From: Terriglobia bacterium
GTDB taxonomy: Bacteria > Acidobacteriota > Terriglobia > Terriglobales > Acidobacteriaceae
Direction: 5' to 3'
Length of the DNA: 64,000 nt
Assembly: GCA_020073165.1 (NCBI GenBank)
Contig: JAIQFP010000004.1
Location: 1-64,000, forward strand
Below the pieces are notes generated by a model. The model worked only from the letters and a program-made list of their open reading frames with translations. It had not been told where the DNA came from and did not search any database. This document shows positions 26,511 to 36,474 of the stretch, piece by piece. A program made the position numbers and the translations under genes. How positions within the stretch are numbered: position 1 is the first letter of the stretch; every line of letters starts with the position of its first letter.

Positions 26511-28007
26511 ATGGCGAGTGAGCTTTACAACACCATCGACGCCCTGAGCCGGGAAAAGGGGATTGATCCGCAAATTGTAGTTAGCGCGGTGGAGGACGCC
26601 ATTGTTGTCGCCACGCGCAAGTACTACAAGACCCAGGAGAACCTGCGCGCCGAACTGGACAAGGAAACGGGCAAGATCCGCGCGTTCGCAGTGCGGACCG
26701 TGGTCGAAAACCCGGAGCAGGTGGAAGATCCCCTGCTGCAGGTCACGCTGGATGAGGCCCGTAAAGTTGATCCGAACGTTGAAGTCGGGGGCGAGCTGCA
26801 GATTCCCAAGCCGACGGAAGGCATCCTGGGACGAATCGCGGCGCAACTGGCCAAGCAGGTCATCTTCCAAAAGGTGCGCGAAGCCGAGCGCGACACTGTG
26901 TACAACGAGTACATCGGGCGCGTGGGCGAGATTGTGAACGCCACCGTGAAGCGCATCGAAGGGCCAGATGTCATCTTTGACGTGGGCAAGGCGGAATCGC
27001 GCATGCCCCGCAAGGAGCAGTCGCGGCTCGAGTCGTTCGCCATGGGCGAGCGCGTGCGGGTGGTGATTGTTCGCGTGGAGAAGGCTTCGAAAGGCCCGCA
27101 AGTCGTGGTGTCGCGTGCGGCGCCGGAACTGGTGCAGCACCTGTTCCAGACCGAAGTGCCGGAAATCTACGATGGCACCGTGGTGATCCGGGCCATTGCG
27201 CGAGAGGCCGGCGAGCGCACCAAGATCGCAGTCATGTCCAAAGACAAGGACGTGGACGCAGTGGGCGCGTGCGTAGGCATGAAGGGCATGCGGGTGCAGT
27301 CCATCATCCGCGAACTGCGTGGCGAGAAAATTGACATTATTGAGTACCACGAAGATGCGGTCACGTTCGCGGAAAAAGCGTTACAGCCCGCCAAGGTGAG
27401 CCGCGTCACCGTGCTCGACGGCCAGGACAAGCACCTGGAAGTAGTAGTGGACGACAGCCAGCTTTCGTTAGCGATCGGCAAGAAGGGACAAAACGTCCGC
27501 CTGGCGGCGAAGCTGCTGGGCTGGAAGATTGACATCAAGAGTGAGGAAGAGAAGCGCCAGGAAGTGGAACTGCAAATGTCCGCGCTAGTTCCTGCCAGTG
27601 TTACTCCTCTGGAGAACGTGCCCGGCTTGGGTGAAGGCTTGATCGAGAAGCTGACAGCCGCCGGAGTAACCACGGTCGAATCCCTGGCGGACATGACTCC
27701 GGAGCAACTGGAGGCTATCGAGGGCATCGGGCCCAAGACGGTGGAAAAAATCAGCCTGGCGGTGAATAATTATTTCTCGAGCCTGGACGCTGGGGAAGCG
27801 GCAGTGCCCGAGGAAGCGGCGACCGAAGCGCAAGAAGCGCCTGCCGAAGCCATCGCAGAGCAACCCGCAGCAGAAGGATCGGACAACCCGGCGGTGGAAG
27901 CTACTGGCGAGGCAGAGCCGGTGGAAGCCGCTGCAGTCGAAGACATCGCCGCGCAAGCGGAAGAGTCCGGGGAGGAGCCTGCTCCTTCGGAGGAGAAGCA
28001 AGGGTAG
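26511..28007 (+). CDS. nusA: Transcription elongation factor NusA
   Basis: NusA binds RNA polymerase and nascent RNA and modulates pausing, termination and antitermination. The N-terminal domain (SREKGIDPQIVVSAVEDAIV) is followed by an S1 domain near residue 140 (GEIVNATVKRIEGPDVIFDV) and two KH domains (GACVGMKGMRVQSIIRELRG and LAIGKKGQNVRLAAKLLGWK). A helix-hairpin-helix segment (ENVPGLGEGLIEKLTAAGVT) and an acidic Ala/Glu tail of about 60 residues end the 498-aa protein. No ylxR gene lies between nusA and infB. The TAG stop starts a heptad array. Confidence 0.97.
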   Translation: MASELYNTIDALSREKGIDPQIVVSAVEDAIVVATRKYYKTQENLRAELDKETGKIRAFAVRTVVENPEQVEDPLLQVTLDEARKVDPNVEVGGELQIPKPTEGILGRIAAQLAKQVIFQKVREAERDTVYNEYIGRVGEIVNATVKRIEGPDVIFDVGKAESRMPRKEQSRLESFAMGERVRVVIVRVEKASKGPQVVVSRAAPELVQHLFQTEVPEIYDGTVVIRAIAREAGERTKIAVMSKDKDVDAVGACVGMKGMRVQSIIRELRGEKIDIIEYHEDAVTFAEKALQPAKVSRVTVLDGQDKHLEVVVDDSQLSLAIGKKGQNVRLAAKLLGWKIDIKSEEEKRQEVELQMSALVPASVTPLENVPGLGEGLIEKLTAAGVTTVESLADMTPEQLEAIEGIGPKTVEKISLAVNNYFSSLDAGEAAVPEEAATEAQEAPAEAIAEQPAAEGSDNPAVEATGEAEPVEAAAVEDIAAQAEESGEEPAPSEEKQG

Positions 28008-28071
28008 TCAGGAGTCAGCAGTAGGGAGTCGGCAGAGCCGGTTGACTGCCGACTGCCGGCTCCTGAAGCGC
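28005..28071. repeat. Heptad hairpin, KAGTCRG type (nusA-infB spacer)
   Basis: From the nusA TAG: TAGTCAGGAGTCAGCAG, then TAGGGAGTCGGCAG. The right arm is TTGACTGCCGACTGCCGGCT. Confidence 0.75.
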
Positions 28072-28136
28072 AATCACCGATACCGTGAGGTTGACATGAA
28101 GACTTAGCGGGACAGTGCGGAGGGAAGAAAGGGCGG

Positions 28137-31013
28137 ATGAGCAAGATTCGAATCAACGACCTGGCCAGAGAGCTGGAAGTCAAGAGTAAGGCGATCCTCG
28201 ACGTGCTTGCGGAGGTTGGGGTCACCGAGAAGAAGACCCATTCCAGTTCCCTTGAAGAGCACGAAGCGGTGAAAGTGCGGGCCCACTTTCAAGCTCGCGG
28301 TGAAGCGCAGACTGCGGGGCGGACTGCGCGCGCCAGCCGAGTTGACTCCGACGAAATCAAGACCAAGATTGATCTCTCCCACATTTCCAAGCCGGGTGAT
28401 GTTCTGAGTGCTATCCGGGCCAAGCAACAGGTGCCTGGGGCACCAGCACGTCCGGTGGTTGCACCTCCCGCCATTGAGACGAAACCGGCTGCGGCAGCAC
28501 CGAGTGCACCCATAGCCAAGCCTCCAGTAGCACCACCGCCCAAGCCAGCGGCAATTCCACCACGGCTGGTGGTTCCGACTCCGACGGCCAGGCCGACATT
28601 TTCAGCTCCGGCCCCGCCCGTGCCGCAGCCCCCGGCGTCCGCCTCAGCGCCTCCGGTGATTCTGACGACACCGCGTCCGCCAGTCCCGCCTCCGATTGCA
28701 GAGGCAACTCCACCCGCGGCCGTGGCAGCGCCGCCGCCAGCGCCTGCCGCTCCGACAAGTGCGAAACCGGGAGTTCCGAGCGCGCCAGCACCGCCGCACG
28801 CATCGCGGCCACGGATGATCGTGCCGCAGACTGGCCCGCGCCCGGTGTATAAGGCGCCGCCGGGAGCCCAGCCTTCGATGGCCGCGTCAGGAGCGCCCGC
28901 CAGACCGGCCCCGGGACGTCCCGTGCCCGGCCAACCGATCTTTCAGCGCCCGCGTCCCGGCGCGGCTCCGGGGCGTGCACCCCTGCGTCCGGGAGAACGT
29001 CGGCCGATGCATCCTACAAGGCAGTCGCCTGCCGGCGCGCGCCCTCTCGGTGTGGGGCCGGGCGGACCTCCTCCTGGGCCAACTCGTCCGGGCGCTCGCC
29101 CTGGCGGTCCGGCGCGACGGCCCGGCCAGCGCTACGTTCCGCGCGGTGTGAAGGAAGGCCCGATGAAGGGCTACGTGCCGCCGCCGCGGCTGTCGCTGTC
29201 CAACGAACCGCAGCCGATCACGCGCAGCATCACCATCACGGAAGGCATCAGCGTCAAGGATCTGGCAGAGAAGCTGGGAATCCGCGCCAAGGATCTGATT
29301 GGACGGCTGCTGGCCCGCGGCGTTTTCGCCACGGTCAACCAGACACTCGACGCCGAGCTGGCCAGCGAGATGGCACGCTTCTTCGGCGCCGAGACCAATG
29401 TGATCAGCTTTGAGGAGCAGGCGCAAAAAGAAATTTCCGAGGCGGCTGCGGGTGAAGAAGGCGTCAGCGCGGAAGCGGTGCCGCGTCCGCCTGTAGTCAC
29501 CATCATGGGCCATGTGGACCACGGCAAGACCACGCTGCTGGATTCCATCCGCTCGACCAGCGTCGCTGAAGGGGAAGCCGGCGGTATCACGCAGCACATC
29601 GGCGCGTACAAAGTCACGATTCAGGACAAAGACTCACCGGCCTTCGGGCGCCAGATCGTCTTCCTCGATACCCCAGGCCACGAAGCGTTCACCCGCATGC
29701 GTGCCCGCGGAGCCAAGGCCACGGACATTGTGGTGCTGGTCGTGGCGGCCGACGATGGCGTGATGCCGCAGACGCTGGAAGCGATTGACCACGCCCACGC
29801 CGCGGAAGTGCCGATCATCGTTGCCGTCAATAAGATCGACAAACCCGATGCGCTTCCCGACCGGGTCAAGAAGCAGCTTGCCGACCGCGGCCTGATGCCC
29901 GAGGACTGGGGCGGGACTACAGTGTTCGTGGATGTTTCGGCGAAGAAGAAAACCAATCTGAACCTGCTGATGGAGATGATCTGCCTGGTGGCGGACCTGC
30001 AGGAATTGAAAGCCACGCCGGACCAGTCGGCGACTGGAGTGGTCCTGGAAGCCAAGCTGGATCGCGGACGCGGGCCGGTTGCGACGGTCCTGGCACAGAA
30101 CGGGACCTTGCACACGGGCGACAACTTCGTGGTAGGCAACGTCTACGGCAAGGTGCGCGCCATGTTCGACGATCGCGGGGCGCAACTGGAAGAAGCGCCG
30201 CCGTCGACGCCGGTGGAGATCCTCGGAATGGAAGGCTTGCCGCAGGCGGGCGACCAGTTTGTCGTGGTCGCCGATCGCGACAAGGCGCGCGGCATCTCCG
30301 AGTATCGCGAGCAGAAGGCGCGCGAGGCAGCGTTGGCCAAGAGTTCCCGCGTATCGCTCGAAGGCCTGGCCGAGCAGTTGAAAACCGCCGGCACCAAGGA
30401 ACTGAACATCATCCTCAAGGCCGACGTGGGTGGTTCGGTCGAGGTACTCAGTGACCTGCTGGCGAAGTTGTCGAACGACAAGGTGCGCCTGAAGGTGCTG
30501 CGTTCGGGCGTGGGGGCGATCACCGAATCGGATGTGCTTCTGGCCTCGGCCTCGAACGCTATCATCATCGGGTTCAGCGTGCGTCCGGAACGCAAGGCGC
30601 AAGAGCTCGCCGAGCAGGAGAAGGTGGACATCCGCCTGCACTCAATCATTTACGAGCTGCAGGATGAGATCAAGCGCGCCATGAGCGGCCTGCTGGAGCC
30701 GACCATCAAGGAAACCTACCAGGGCCGGGCCGAGGTGCTCGAGACGTTCCGCATTCCGAAGGTCGGTACGGTGGCCGGTTGCAGGGTAATGGATGGGCTC
30801 ATCAAGCGCGACTCCGAAGTCCGGCTACTGCGCGACAACGTGGTCATCTTCACCGGCAAGGTTGGATCCCTGCGCCGCTTCAAGGACGACGCCAGCGAGG
30901 TGCGCAACGGCATGGAGTGCGGCATTTCCATCGCCAACTATGGCGACATCAAGGTTGGCGACGTGATTGAAGCCTTCGTGACGGAGAGGATTGCCGCGGA
31001 GGTAATTGCCTAG
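28137..31013 (+). CDS. infB: Translation initiation factor IF-2
   Basis: IF-2 is the GTPase that places initiator tRNA on the 30S subunit. The IF2_N domain opens the protein ([20 protein letters not shown]). A Pro/Ala-rich linker of about 230 residues follows, with a second N-type segment ([20 protein letters not shown]). The GTPase core shows G1 GHVDHGKT near residue 458, [21 protein letters not shown] and a SAKK-type G5. Domains II to IV end with [18 protein letters not shown]. The long linker makes the protein 958 aa. The ATG follows AAGGGCGG. Confidence 0.97.
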   Translation: MSKIRINDLARELEVKSKAILDVLAEVGVTEKKTHSSSLEEHEAVKVRAHFQARGEAQTAGRTARASRVDSDEIKTKIDLSHISKPGDVLSAIRAKQQVPGAPARPVVAPPAIETKPAAAAPSAPIAKPPVAPPPKPAAIPPRLVVPTPTARPTFSAPAPPVPQPPASASAPPVILTTPRPPVPPPIAEATPPAAVAAPPPAPAAPTSAKPGVPSAPAPPHASRPRMIVPQTGPRPVYKAPPGAQPSMAASGAPARPAPGRPVPGQPIFQRPRPGAAPGRAPLRPGERRPMHPTRQSPAGARPLGVGPGGPPPGPTRPGARPGGPARRPGQRYVPRGVKEGPMKGYVPPPRLSLSNEPQPITRSITITEGISVKDLAEKLGIRAKDLIGRLLARGVFATVNQTLDAELASEMARFFGAETNVISFEEQAQKEISEAAAGEEGVSAEAVPRPPVVTIMGHVDHGKTTLLDSIRSTSVAEGEAGGITQHIGAYKVTIQDKDSPAFGRQIVFLDTPGHEAFTRMRARGAKATDIVVLVVAADDGVMPQTLEAIDHAHAAEVPIIVAVNKIDKPDALPDRVKKQLADRGLMPEDWGGTTVFVDVSAKKKTNLNLLMEMICLVADLQELKATPDQSATGVVLEAKLDRGRGPVATVLAQNGTLHTGDNFVVGNVYGKVRAMFDDRGAQLEEAPPSTPVEILGMEGLPQAGDQFVVVADRDKARGISEYREQKAREAALAKSSRVSLEGLAEQLKTAGTKELNIILKADVGGSVEVLSDLLAKLSNDKVRLKVLRSGVGAITESDVLLASASNAIIIGFSVRPERKAQELAEQEKVDIRLHSIIYELQDEIKRAMSGLLEPTIKETYQGRAEVLETFRIPKVGTVAGCRVMDGLIKRDSEVRLLRDNVVIFTGKVGSLRRFKDDASEVRNGMECGISIANYGDIKVGDVIEAFVTERIAAEVIA

Positions 31014-31017
31014 ACCG

Positions 31018-31098
31018 GTCCTGGGTCGTTCGTCGTTGGTCGTTAGTTCCGTGGTGCAAGCGGTTGTGCCAACGACCAGCGGCCAATGACCAACGACC
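31018..31098. repeat. Heptad hairpin, GTCGTTG type (infB-DUF503 spacer)
   Basis: The left arm has GTCGTTC, GTCGTTG and GTCGTTA; the right arm is GCCAACGACCAGCGGCCAAT and GACCAACGACC. This is the word type also seen before rplB and rpoA. Confidence 0.8.
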
Positions 31099-31386
31099 AT
31101 GATCGCGTTTCTCACCCTCGAACTGCGCATCGAAGCCGCCCAATCACTCAAAGACAAGCGACAAGTAGTACGCAGTCTGAAAGATCGGCTACGCGCCCAC
31201 TTCAACGTGGCCGTGGCCGAACTGGATTCGACCGGACTGTGGAACCGGGCCACGCTGGGCGTGGTCAGCGTCTCCGATTCGCGCGCCTATCTGGACGGCC
31301 TGATGAAAAACGTCGAGCGGCAGGCGACGCGCATTGCCAACAATGGCGGAGCGGACATCGCGGATTCGTTCGTGGAATATTTCTAA
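31099..31386 (+). CDS. DUF503 (YlxP-like) protein
   Basis: The 95-aa protein matches DUF503, a small ferredoxin-like fold often encoded between infB and rbfA. Visible pattern: the FLTLELRIEAAQSLKDKRQV start, RSLKDRLRAHFNVAVAELD, and the LGVVSVSDSRAYLDGLMKNV strand-helix. Its position is the canonical one, which supports a role linked to ribosome assembly, but no function is established. The start ATG lies directly after the repeat. Confidence 0.9.
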   Translation: MIAFLTLELRIEAAQSLKDKRQVVRSLKDRLRAHFNVAVAELDSTGLWNRATLGVVSVSDSRAYLDGLMKNVERQATRIANNGGADIADSFVEYF

Positions 31387-31389
31387 GAC

Positions 31390-31497
31390 CAGGAGTCAGT
31401 AGTCGGGAGTCAGGAGTCAGCGGGATGATGAGTGCCTCCTGACTACTGACTACTGACTCCCGACTCCTGACTGCTGGCTTCCGTCTACTGACTTGAG
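31390..31497. repeat. Long heptad hairpin, KAGTCRG type (DUF503-rbfA spacer)
   Basis: The longest array. The left arm is AGGAGTCAGTAGTCGGGAG plus TCAGGAGTCAG. The right arm is CTCCTGACTACTGACTACTG plus ACTCCCGACTCCTGACTGC, ending with TCTACTGACTT. Confidence 0.85.
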
Positions 31498-31556
31498 TAA
31501 CAAGACCGGGGGCGGGATTTTCTGATATTCTCATTCGTTTTATCCGAGGTGCCGGG

Positions 31557-31919
31557 GTGGAGAAGCGGGGGCGGAAGTATCATCGCGAGCGTTTGGGAGA
31601 GACCCTGCGCGAAGAGATAGAGACCATCCTGGAAGGGGAGCTGGGCGACCCGCGGATCGGGCTGGTAAACGTGAGCAGCGTGCTGCTGGCCGAAGATAGC
31701 CGCTCCGCGCGCGTTCTGGTGTGCGTCGCGGGCGACGACGAGGACGCGGATCGCACCCTGGAGGGATTGATGGCGGCGGGTGGATTTATCCGCCGCGAGG
31801 TGGCAGCACGCCTGCACCTGCGCCGCCCACCGGAACTGATATTCCAGTTAGATCGTTCGCCACAGTACGTGGCGCGCATCGACGAGTTGCTGAGCCGAAC
31901 CAAAAGAAGGAGCGGATAG
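31557..31919 (+). CDS. rbfA: Ribosome-binding factor A
   Basis: RbfA assists late 30S maturation and 16S 5'-end processing. The KH-like fold is seen in RERLGETLREEIETILEGEL, GLVNVSSVLLAEDSRSARVL and FIRREVAARLHLRRPPELIF. The start is GTG with no ATG in frame nearby; the preceding GGTGCCGGG is a weak binding site. Length 120 aa is normal. truB, its usual neighbour, is not present; nrnA follows instead. Confidence 0.93.
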   Translation: MEKRGRKYHRERLGETLREEIETILEGELGDPRIGLVNVSSVLLAEDSRSARVLVCVAGDDEDADRTLEGLMAAGGFIRREVAARLHLRRPPELIFQLDRSPQYVARIDELLSRTKRRSG

Positions 31920-31943
31920 CCGATCGGGGCCAAGGAGTCGGGC

Positions 31944-32891
31944 ATGGTGAAAGAGGTTTTGCGGCGCATTGAAGAGCGGCAACGCTTCCTGCTGACCTCG
32001 CACGCCCGGCCCGACGGGGACGCGGTCGGTTCGGCGCTGGCCTGCTGCCAGATCCTGCGCTCGATGGGCAAGGAAGCCGACGTTTTTCTGCGTGATGGCG
32101 TGCCTCGCATTTACCAGCCCCTGCCCTTCGCCGACAAGGTGGTGCAGGCGGAGCGCGTCAACGGCGACTACGAAGCCGCGATTCTGCTGGAGTGCGATAG
32201 CGTGCAGCGTACCCGCCTAGAGGGGCTGGAAGAGCGTTTTCTGATCAACATCGACCACCATTTGTCCGGCCGCCCTTTTGCCCACGTCAACTGGATCGAT
32301 CCCACGGCGGTGGCCACGGCAGAAATGGTTTACCGGCTGGCGCGTGAGGCTGGAGTCAAAATCTCGGCTGAGATTGCAACCTGCCTGTACACCGCGTTGC
32401 TGACGGACACGGGTTCGTTCATGTTTGAAGGCACCAACGAGCACACCTTCGGCTTGGCGCGAGAGCTGGTGCTCGCCGGAGCTAGTCCGGCGTATTGCGC
32501 CCGCAACGTGTATTTCGGACACTCCACAGCCAAGATGCGGTTGCTGGGGGCGGCGCTTTCTAATCTGCATCGCGAGGGCCCGCTGGCCTGGATCTGGGTG
32601 ACGCAGGAGCAGATGGAGCGCTTTGGGGCCAGGGAAGAAGACTGTGAAGGCCTGGTGAACTACGTACTTTCCATCCAAGATGTGGAGGTCGCCGCATTTT
32701 TCCGCGAACTGCCGGACGGCCGCTACCGGGTGAGTCTGCGCAGCAAAGGCGCATTGAACGTGGCAGCGGCAGCCGAGAGCTTCGGCGGCGGCGGACATGC
32801 CTGCGCCAGCGGCTGCTCGCTCGACGGCCCCCTGTCGGTAGCGGTAGCGCGCGTTCTAGCCCAACTCCGGCTCGGTCCAACCGTACAATAG
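31944..32891 (+). CDS. nrnA: DHH phosphoesterase, NrnA-like oligoribonuclease
   Basis: NrnA degrades nano-RNAs and converts pAp to AMP. The DHH signature motifs are present: TSHARPDGDAVGSALA (motif with two metal-binding Asp), the DHH box in NIDHHLSGRPFAHVN, DTGSFMFEGTN and the C-terminal DHHA1 motif ESFGGGGHACASGCSL. The 315 aa agree with the family. It follows rbfA by 24 bp on the same strand, the common order, so it should be co-transcribed with the infB operon. Confidence 0.95.
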   Translation: MVKEVLRRIEERQRFLLTSHARPDGDAVGSALACCQILRSMGKEADVFLRDGVPRIYQPLPFADKVVQAERVNGDYEAAILLECDSVQRTRLEGLEERFLINIDHHLSGRPFAHVNWIDPTAVATAEMVYRLAREAGVKISAEIATCLYTALLTDTGSFMFEGTNEHTFGLARELVLAGASPAYCARNVYFGHSTAKMRLLGAALSNLHREGPLAWIWVTQEQMERFGAREEDCEGLVNYVLSIQDVEVAAFFRELPDGRYRVSLRSKGALNVAAAAESFGGGGHACASGCSLDGPLSVAVARVLAQLRLGPTVQ

Positions 32892-32897
32892 ATCCTC

Positions 32898-33146
32898 ATG
32901 GATATCTCGCTGGCGCGGCAGCTCGCTTCCTTTGTGGGCGCACTCCTGATCCTGGTCGCCTATGCCGGTCACCAATTGAAGTGGATGGACCCGCGCAAGG
33001 CCACCTACAACATTCTCAACGCGGCCGGTTCGGCCATTCTCACCTACATCGCCTTCCATCCTTTTCAGGTGGGTTTTGTCGTGCTGGAAGTGACGTGGAC
33101 GATCATCAGCCTGTACGTGCTGATGCGGCAGAGAATTGTCAATTGA
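32898..33146 (+). CDS. Small membrane protein, CBU_0592-like
   Basis: An 82-aa protein with about three hydrophobic segments: ASFVGALLILVAYAGHQL, YNILNAAGSAILTYIAF and FVVLEVTWTIISLYVLM. The YNILNAAGS and EVTWTIISL parts resemble the CBU_0592 family of small inner-membrane proteins, whose function is unknown. It begins 6 bp after nrnA and probably belongs to that transcript. Confidence 0.75.
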   Translation: MDISLARQLASFVGALLILVAYAGHQLKWMDPRKATYNILNAAGSAILTYIAFHPFQVGFVVLEVTWTIISLYVLMRQRIVN

Positions 33147-33225
33147 AGGTCGTTCATCAAAAGGCTCAAGTGGGGATCTTCAAATCAATCAAGACTCAGC
33201 AATCCACAATAAGGAGAGCTCAGCG

Positions 33226-34872
33226 GTGCCGAGCGGCGCAGACATGACGACGAATGATCTGGTATCACGCTCCCGCCCGCTCACCGACTGGCCCCTGTTG
33301 GCCGGGTTCTGTGCCTTTTTGTTCTTCTTCGGGCTGGGCTACTTCGGCCTGGTGGGGGCGGATGAACCGCGCTACGCGCAGGTAGCCCGCGAGATGCTTG
33401 CCCGGCACGACTGGATCACGCCGACGCTCGGAGGCAAGCCCTGGCTGGAGAAGCCAGCTCTTTACTACTGGCAAGCGATGCTCGCGTACCGCGTCTTCGG
33501 AGTGAGCGACTGGGCAGCACGTTTGCCGTCGGCGATCGACGCTACGCTGATGGTAGTGGCGACCTATCTTTTTCTACGGCGCTTCCGCCCCGGATTTCAT
33601 CTCGATGGTGCGCTGATGACTGCATCTGCCGCAGGTGTGATCGGTTTTGCCCGCGCTGCATCCACCGACATGCCGCTCGCAGCCGCGTTCGCCATCGGGC
33701 TGCTGGCGTGGTACGCGTGGTACGAGAGCGGACGCAAACACTACCTTGCGGTCTTCTATATGTTTGTGGGTTTCGGAATGCTCGCCAAGGGCCCGGTCGC
33801 ACCGGTTCTTGCGGCAGGAGTCATCGCGATCTTCGCCGCAGCCAAGGGCGAGTATCGGCTGATCTGGCGAACCCTGTGGCTTCCCGGGATCGTGATTTTC
33901 TGCACCGTTACGCTGCCATGGTATGTTGCGGTGCAGATGCGGAACCCGGAATTCTTCCGCGTTTTCATTCTCGAGCACAACCTGGCTCGTTTCGGAAGCA
34001 ATCTCTACCACCACAAGGAGCCATTCTGGTACTACGTTCCCGTGATCCTGCTCGGGCTGGTTCCGTGGACTGTGTTCATGCTGGCGGCGTTGGGCGAGAG
34101 CGCGCGCGGCTGGTGGGTGGAAAAGCGGCAGTTCCTGCAGTCCGAGGATGCCCTGAGTGCGTTTCTGGTGATCTGGCTGGTTGTGCTGGTGCTCTTCTTT
34201 TCCGTCTCGCAATCGAAGTTGCCGGGCTACATTGTGCCGGCGTTGCCTGCGGGGACGCTGCTGCTGGCGGAGTACCTGCGGCGGCACGTCAGCGAGGATG
34301 CGCGGCCTCCCATGTTGCTGACGGTTGTGCATTCAGTGGTCGCGGCACTACCGGTGATTCCCGCCTTGATGCTGCAGTACCTTTTGCTGCAGCACCGCTT
34401 GCCGTGGAGCAGCGCAGCCCAGGTTTCGTCGGGGCTGGCCCTGCTTCTGGCGATCGGAATGGTGCTCACCTTGCGCCGCCCACAGGGTCTGCGGATGTTG
34501 CGCCTGGTCACCGTGGTTCCGGTGTTGCTGGCGGTATGGGCAGTGCTGCGCATCGGAGCGCCCATGCTGGATGCGACCCTGTCCGCGCGGTCCCTGGTGA
34601 ACGAGATCAGCCGGGTCGAGGCTCAACCGCTGCCGCTGGCGGTGTTCCGGGTTCCACGCGAAACCGAATTTGGGTTGCAGTTCTACCGCAACCAGACGAT
34701 TGCCCGCTACGAATGGGGGCAGGTACCCGCGGGAGAACATCTGGTGGTTGCCGCCGAGGGGCTCCAGGCAATAGTCGCGAAAAAGGCCGCGGGACGGCGA
34801 GTTTCGTACCTTGGCAGTTTTGCACCGCAGCATGTGGAGTATTACTGGGTGGCGGGGAAAAGCGGCAATTAG
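33226..34872 (+). CDS. ArnT-like glycosyltransferase
   Basis: A polytopic GT-C glycosyltransferase of the ArnT/PMT type, which moves sugar from a polyprenyl phosphate to a lipid or protein on the periplasmic face. The first loop holds the acidic catalytic-type motif ADEPRYAQVAREML, followed by GGKPWLEKPALYYWQAMLAY. About 11 helices follow, then a periplasmic C-terminal part from FRVPRETEFGLQFYRNQ. AAGGAG at 33211 sits 9 bp before the GTG at 33226; ATG 33244 is an alternative. The acceptor cannot be predicted. Confidence 0.85.
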   Translation: MPSGADMTTNDLVSRSRPLTDWPLLAGFCAFLFFFGLGYFGLVGADEPRYAQVAREMLARHDWITPTLGGKPWLEKPALYYWQAMLAYRVFGVSDWAARLPSAIDATLMVVATYLFLRRFRPGFHLDGALMTASAAGVIGFARAASTDMPLAAAFAIGLLAWYAWYESGRKHYLAVFYMFVGFGMLAKGPVAPVLAAGVIAIFAAAKGEYRLIWRTLWLPGIVIFCTVTLPWYVAVQMRNPEFFRVFILEHNLARFGSNLYHHKEPFWYYVPVILLGLVPWTVFMLAALGESARGWWVEKRQFLQSEDALSAFLVIWLVVLVLFFSVSQSKLPGYIVPALPAGTLLLAEYLRRHVSEDARPPMLLTVVHSVVAALPVIPALMLQYLLLQHRLPWSSAAQVSSGLALLLAIGMVLTLRRPQGLRMLRLVTVVPVLLAVWAVLRIGAPMLDATLSARSLVNEISRVEAQPLPLAVFRVPRETEFGLQFYRNQTIARYEWGQVPAGEHLVVAAEGLQAIVAKKAAGRRVSYLGSFAPQHVEYYWVAGKSGN

Positions 34873-35048
34873 CAGTTAGCAATTGGCATTGGGCTCCTGA
34901 GTGCCGGGGGAGGATTTCCAGGGACCGGTTCAGTCTGCAACAAGACCCTGACAGGCCGAGTGCCAAGTGCCGTGATTTCCGTTCCCCTGTTGCCTCCCCA
35001 TATCCTCCCGTTTGCCTCTGGCGGCACGAAGCACTACACTCCATCTTC

Positions 35049-36044
35049 GTGACCGCGATACGGCGCGTTTCCTTACCCGTCAACTTCGAGGGGCCCCGGG
35101 TGGAGATTCTCGACCTCAGGCATTTTTCTTCTGTCGACCTGCGTCCGCTACTGGATGAGGAAGTACGGGTGTGGGCCAGCCTGCTTTCCTGGGACTACAG
35201 CGGCTCGGCGGACATGATCCTGCGCTACGTGGACTCCAAAATCCTGCCCGGCTATGCCGCAATCGATCGCGGACGCATCTTCGGCTACGCGTTCTTTGTG
35301 TACGAGGGCAGCAAGGGCGTGATCGGCGACCTGTTTGTGGCGAGTGACAGCCGCAATCATAATGCACACGAGGTGGAGTCGCAGCTGCTTACCCACGTGA
35401 TCGAAACCCTGCAGCAGTCACCGGGCATTCATCGCGTCGAGGCACAACTGCTGGTGCACGAGACGGGGGGTGTAGCGCGGCCGTTTACCGAGCAGGGATT
35501 CCAGCGTCATGCCCGGCTGTTCATGCTGCTGCCCTTGGGACCTGCGGCCAGGACAGCCCCGCCGCTGGACCCGGAGATTGAAATCCGCGGCTGGTCCGAG
35601 CAGGACTACCAATCCGCCGCGGCAGTGATCACCACCGCCTACCGCGACCATGTGGATGCCGAGATCAACGACCAGTACCGTACCCTGAGTGGATCACTGC
35701 GCTTCTTGAACAACATCGTCCGTTTTCCGGGCTGCGGCACCTTTGATCCCGGTTCGTCGTTTGTGGCCGTGCACAAGCGGGCGCGCAGCATGGTGGGACT
35801 GATCCTGTGTTCACGGGTGCGCCACGACGTGGGCCACGTCACCCAGGTGTGCGTGCTGCCGGAGCACCGCTCGCATGGGATCGGCGTGGCGTTGCTGGCG
35901 GCAACCTCCGACAACCTGCGTCGCCGCAACTTCACGCAACTTTCGTTGACCGTCACCGAGGCCAATACGCACGCGGTGGAACTGTACCGCCATCTGGGAT
36001 TCGACACCAAGCGGGTGTTCGATGCGTTCGTGTGGGAAGGATAA
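35049..36044 (+). CDS. GNAT family N-acetyltransferase
   Basis: An acetyl-CoA-dependent N-acetyltransferase of 331 aa with two GNAT-like halves. The C-terminal half has the motif A region VTQVCVLPEHRSHGIGVALL (acetyl-CoA pyrophosphate loop RSHGIG) and ends SLTVTEANTHAVELYRHLGF. The N-terminal half (IFGYAFFVYEGSKGVIGDLF) is the weaker copy. The start is GTG 35049; the same frame stays open far upstream across the preceding gene, without homology. The substrate is unknown, and the gene follows an ArnT-like gene on the same strand. Confidence 0.85.
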   Translation: MTAIRRVSLPVNFEGPRVEILDLRHFSSVDLRPLLDEEVRVWASLLSWDYSGSADMILRYVDSKILPGYAAIDRGRIFGYAFFVYEGSKGVIGDLFVASDSRNHNAHEVESQLLTHVIETLQQSPGIHRVEAQLLVHETGGVARPFTEQGFQRHARLFMLLPLGPAARTAPPLDPEIEIRGWSEQDYQSAAAVITTAYRDHVDAEINDQYRTLSGSLRFLNNIVRFPGCGTFDPGSSFVAVHKRARSMVGLILCSRVRHDVGHVTQVCVLPEHRSHGIGVALLAATSDNLRRRNFTQLSLTVTEANTHAVELYRHLGFDTKRVFDAFVWEG

Positions 36045-36045
36045 G

Positions 36046-36285
36046 AACACAGCATTCAGCATTCAGCACTCAGCACTCAGCACTCAGCCAAACCCATTCT
36101 CTGACGTCATCCTGAATCCGGCCTCGGCCGGATGAAGGACCTTGCGCGCATGAGCAGAACTGGTGGTGCACGCCAGATCCCTCGCCCGGCTGGAAGGAGC
36201 GCCGGGCTTCGGGATGACGCCAATATTTGTGCTTTGAAGCTGGCTGCGTGTTGGATGCGGAGTGCTGAGGGCTGACTGCTATCTT
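36046..36285. repeat. Composite: CAGCACT heptad arms around a REP-beta pair
   Basis: The left arm has CAGCATT and CAGCACT words. The right arm, GGAGTGCTGAGGGCTGACTG, reaches the TAG stop of the next gene. The loop holds a complete REP-beta pair from GACGTCATCCTGAATCCG to GGGATGACGCC. Two further composites of this plan lie near 45.8 and 47 kb. Confidence 0.75.
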
Positions 36286-36461
36286 CTGAGCAGCCACATC
36301 ACCCACCCCGCCAGCAACACTCCTCCGAGGAACATGGCGAAGCAGTACAGGCCGTAACGGACCTGGTCGCGCGGGTTCGACCGCTGGGTGATGCCGAAGA
36401 CCACCGAGGCGAAGACCGAAAACAGCAGGGCGGCGGTGAAGTGGGAGAGCTCCAGGGTCAT
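36279..36461 (-). CDS. Small membrane protein, 60 aa
   Basis: The protein has two hydrophobic segments: FTAALLFSVFASVVFGIT at residues 8-25, and LYCFAMFLGGVLLAGWVM near the C-terminus, joined by a charged loop RSNPRDQVRYG. I do not recognise a family. It starts 13 bp after the next upstream gene on the same strand, so it is probably co-transcribed with it and with the M24 peptidase. Its TAG stop is the first triplet of a heptad array. Confidence 0.7.
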   Translation of the reverse strand: MTLELSHFTAALLFSVFASVVFGITQRSNPRDQVRYGLYCFAMFLGGVLLAGWVMWLLRR

Positions 36462-36474
36462 TTCTTGTTTCCAA

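Noticed and set aside
9128-31497. Spacer arrays resembling CRISPR repeats
   Set aside because: The words are 7 nt, contiguous and without unique spacers, and the second half is often inverted; no cas gene is present.
33708-35048. A 778-aa open frame running through the glycosyltransferase gene into the GNAT gene
   Set aside because: Only the part from about 35049 has protein homology; the upstream part is out-of-frame sequence of the ArnT-like gene.
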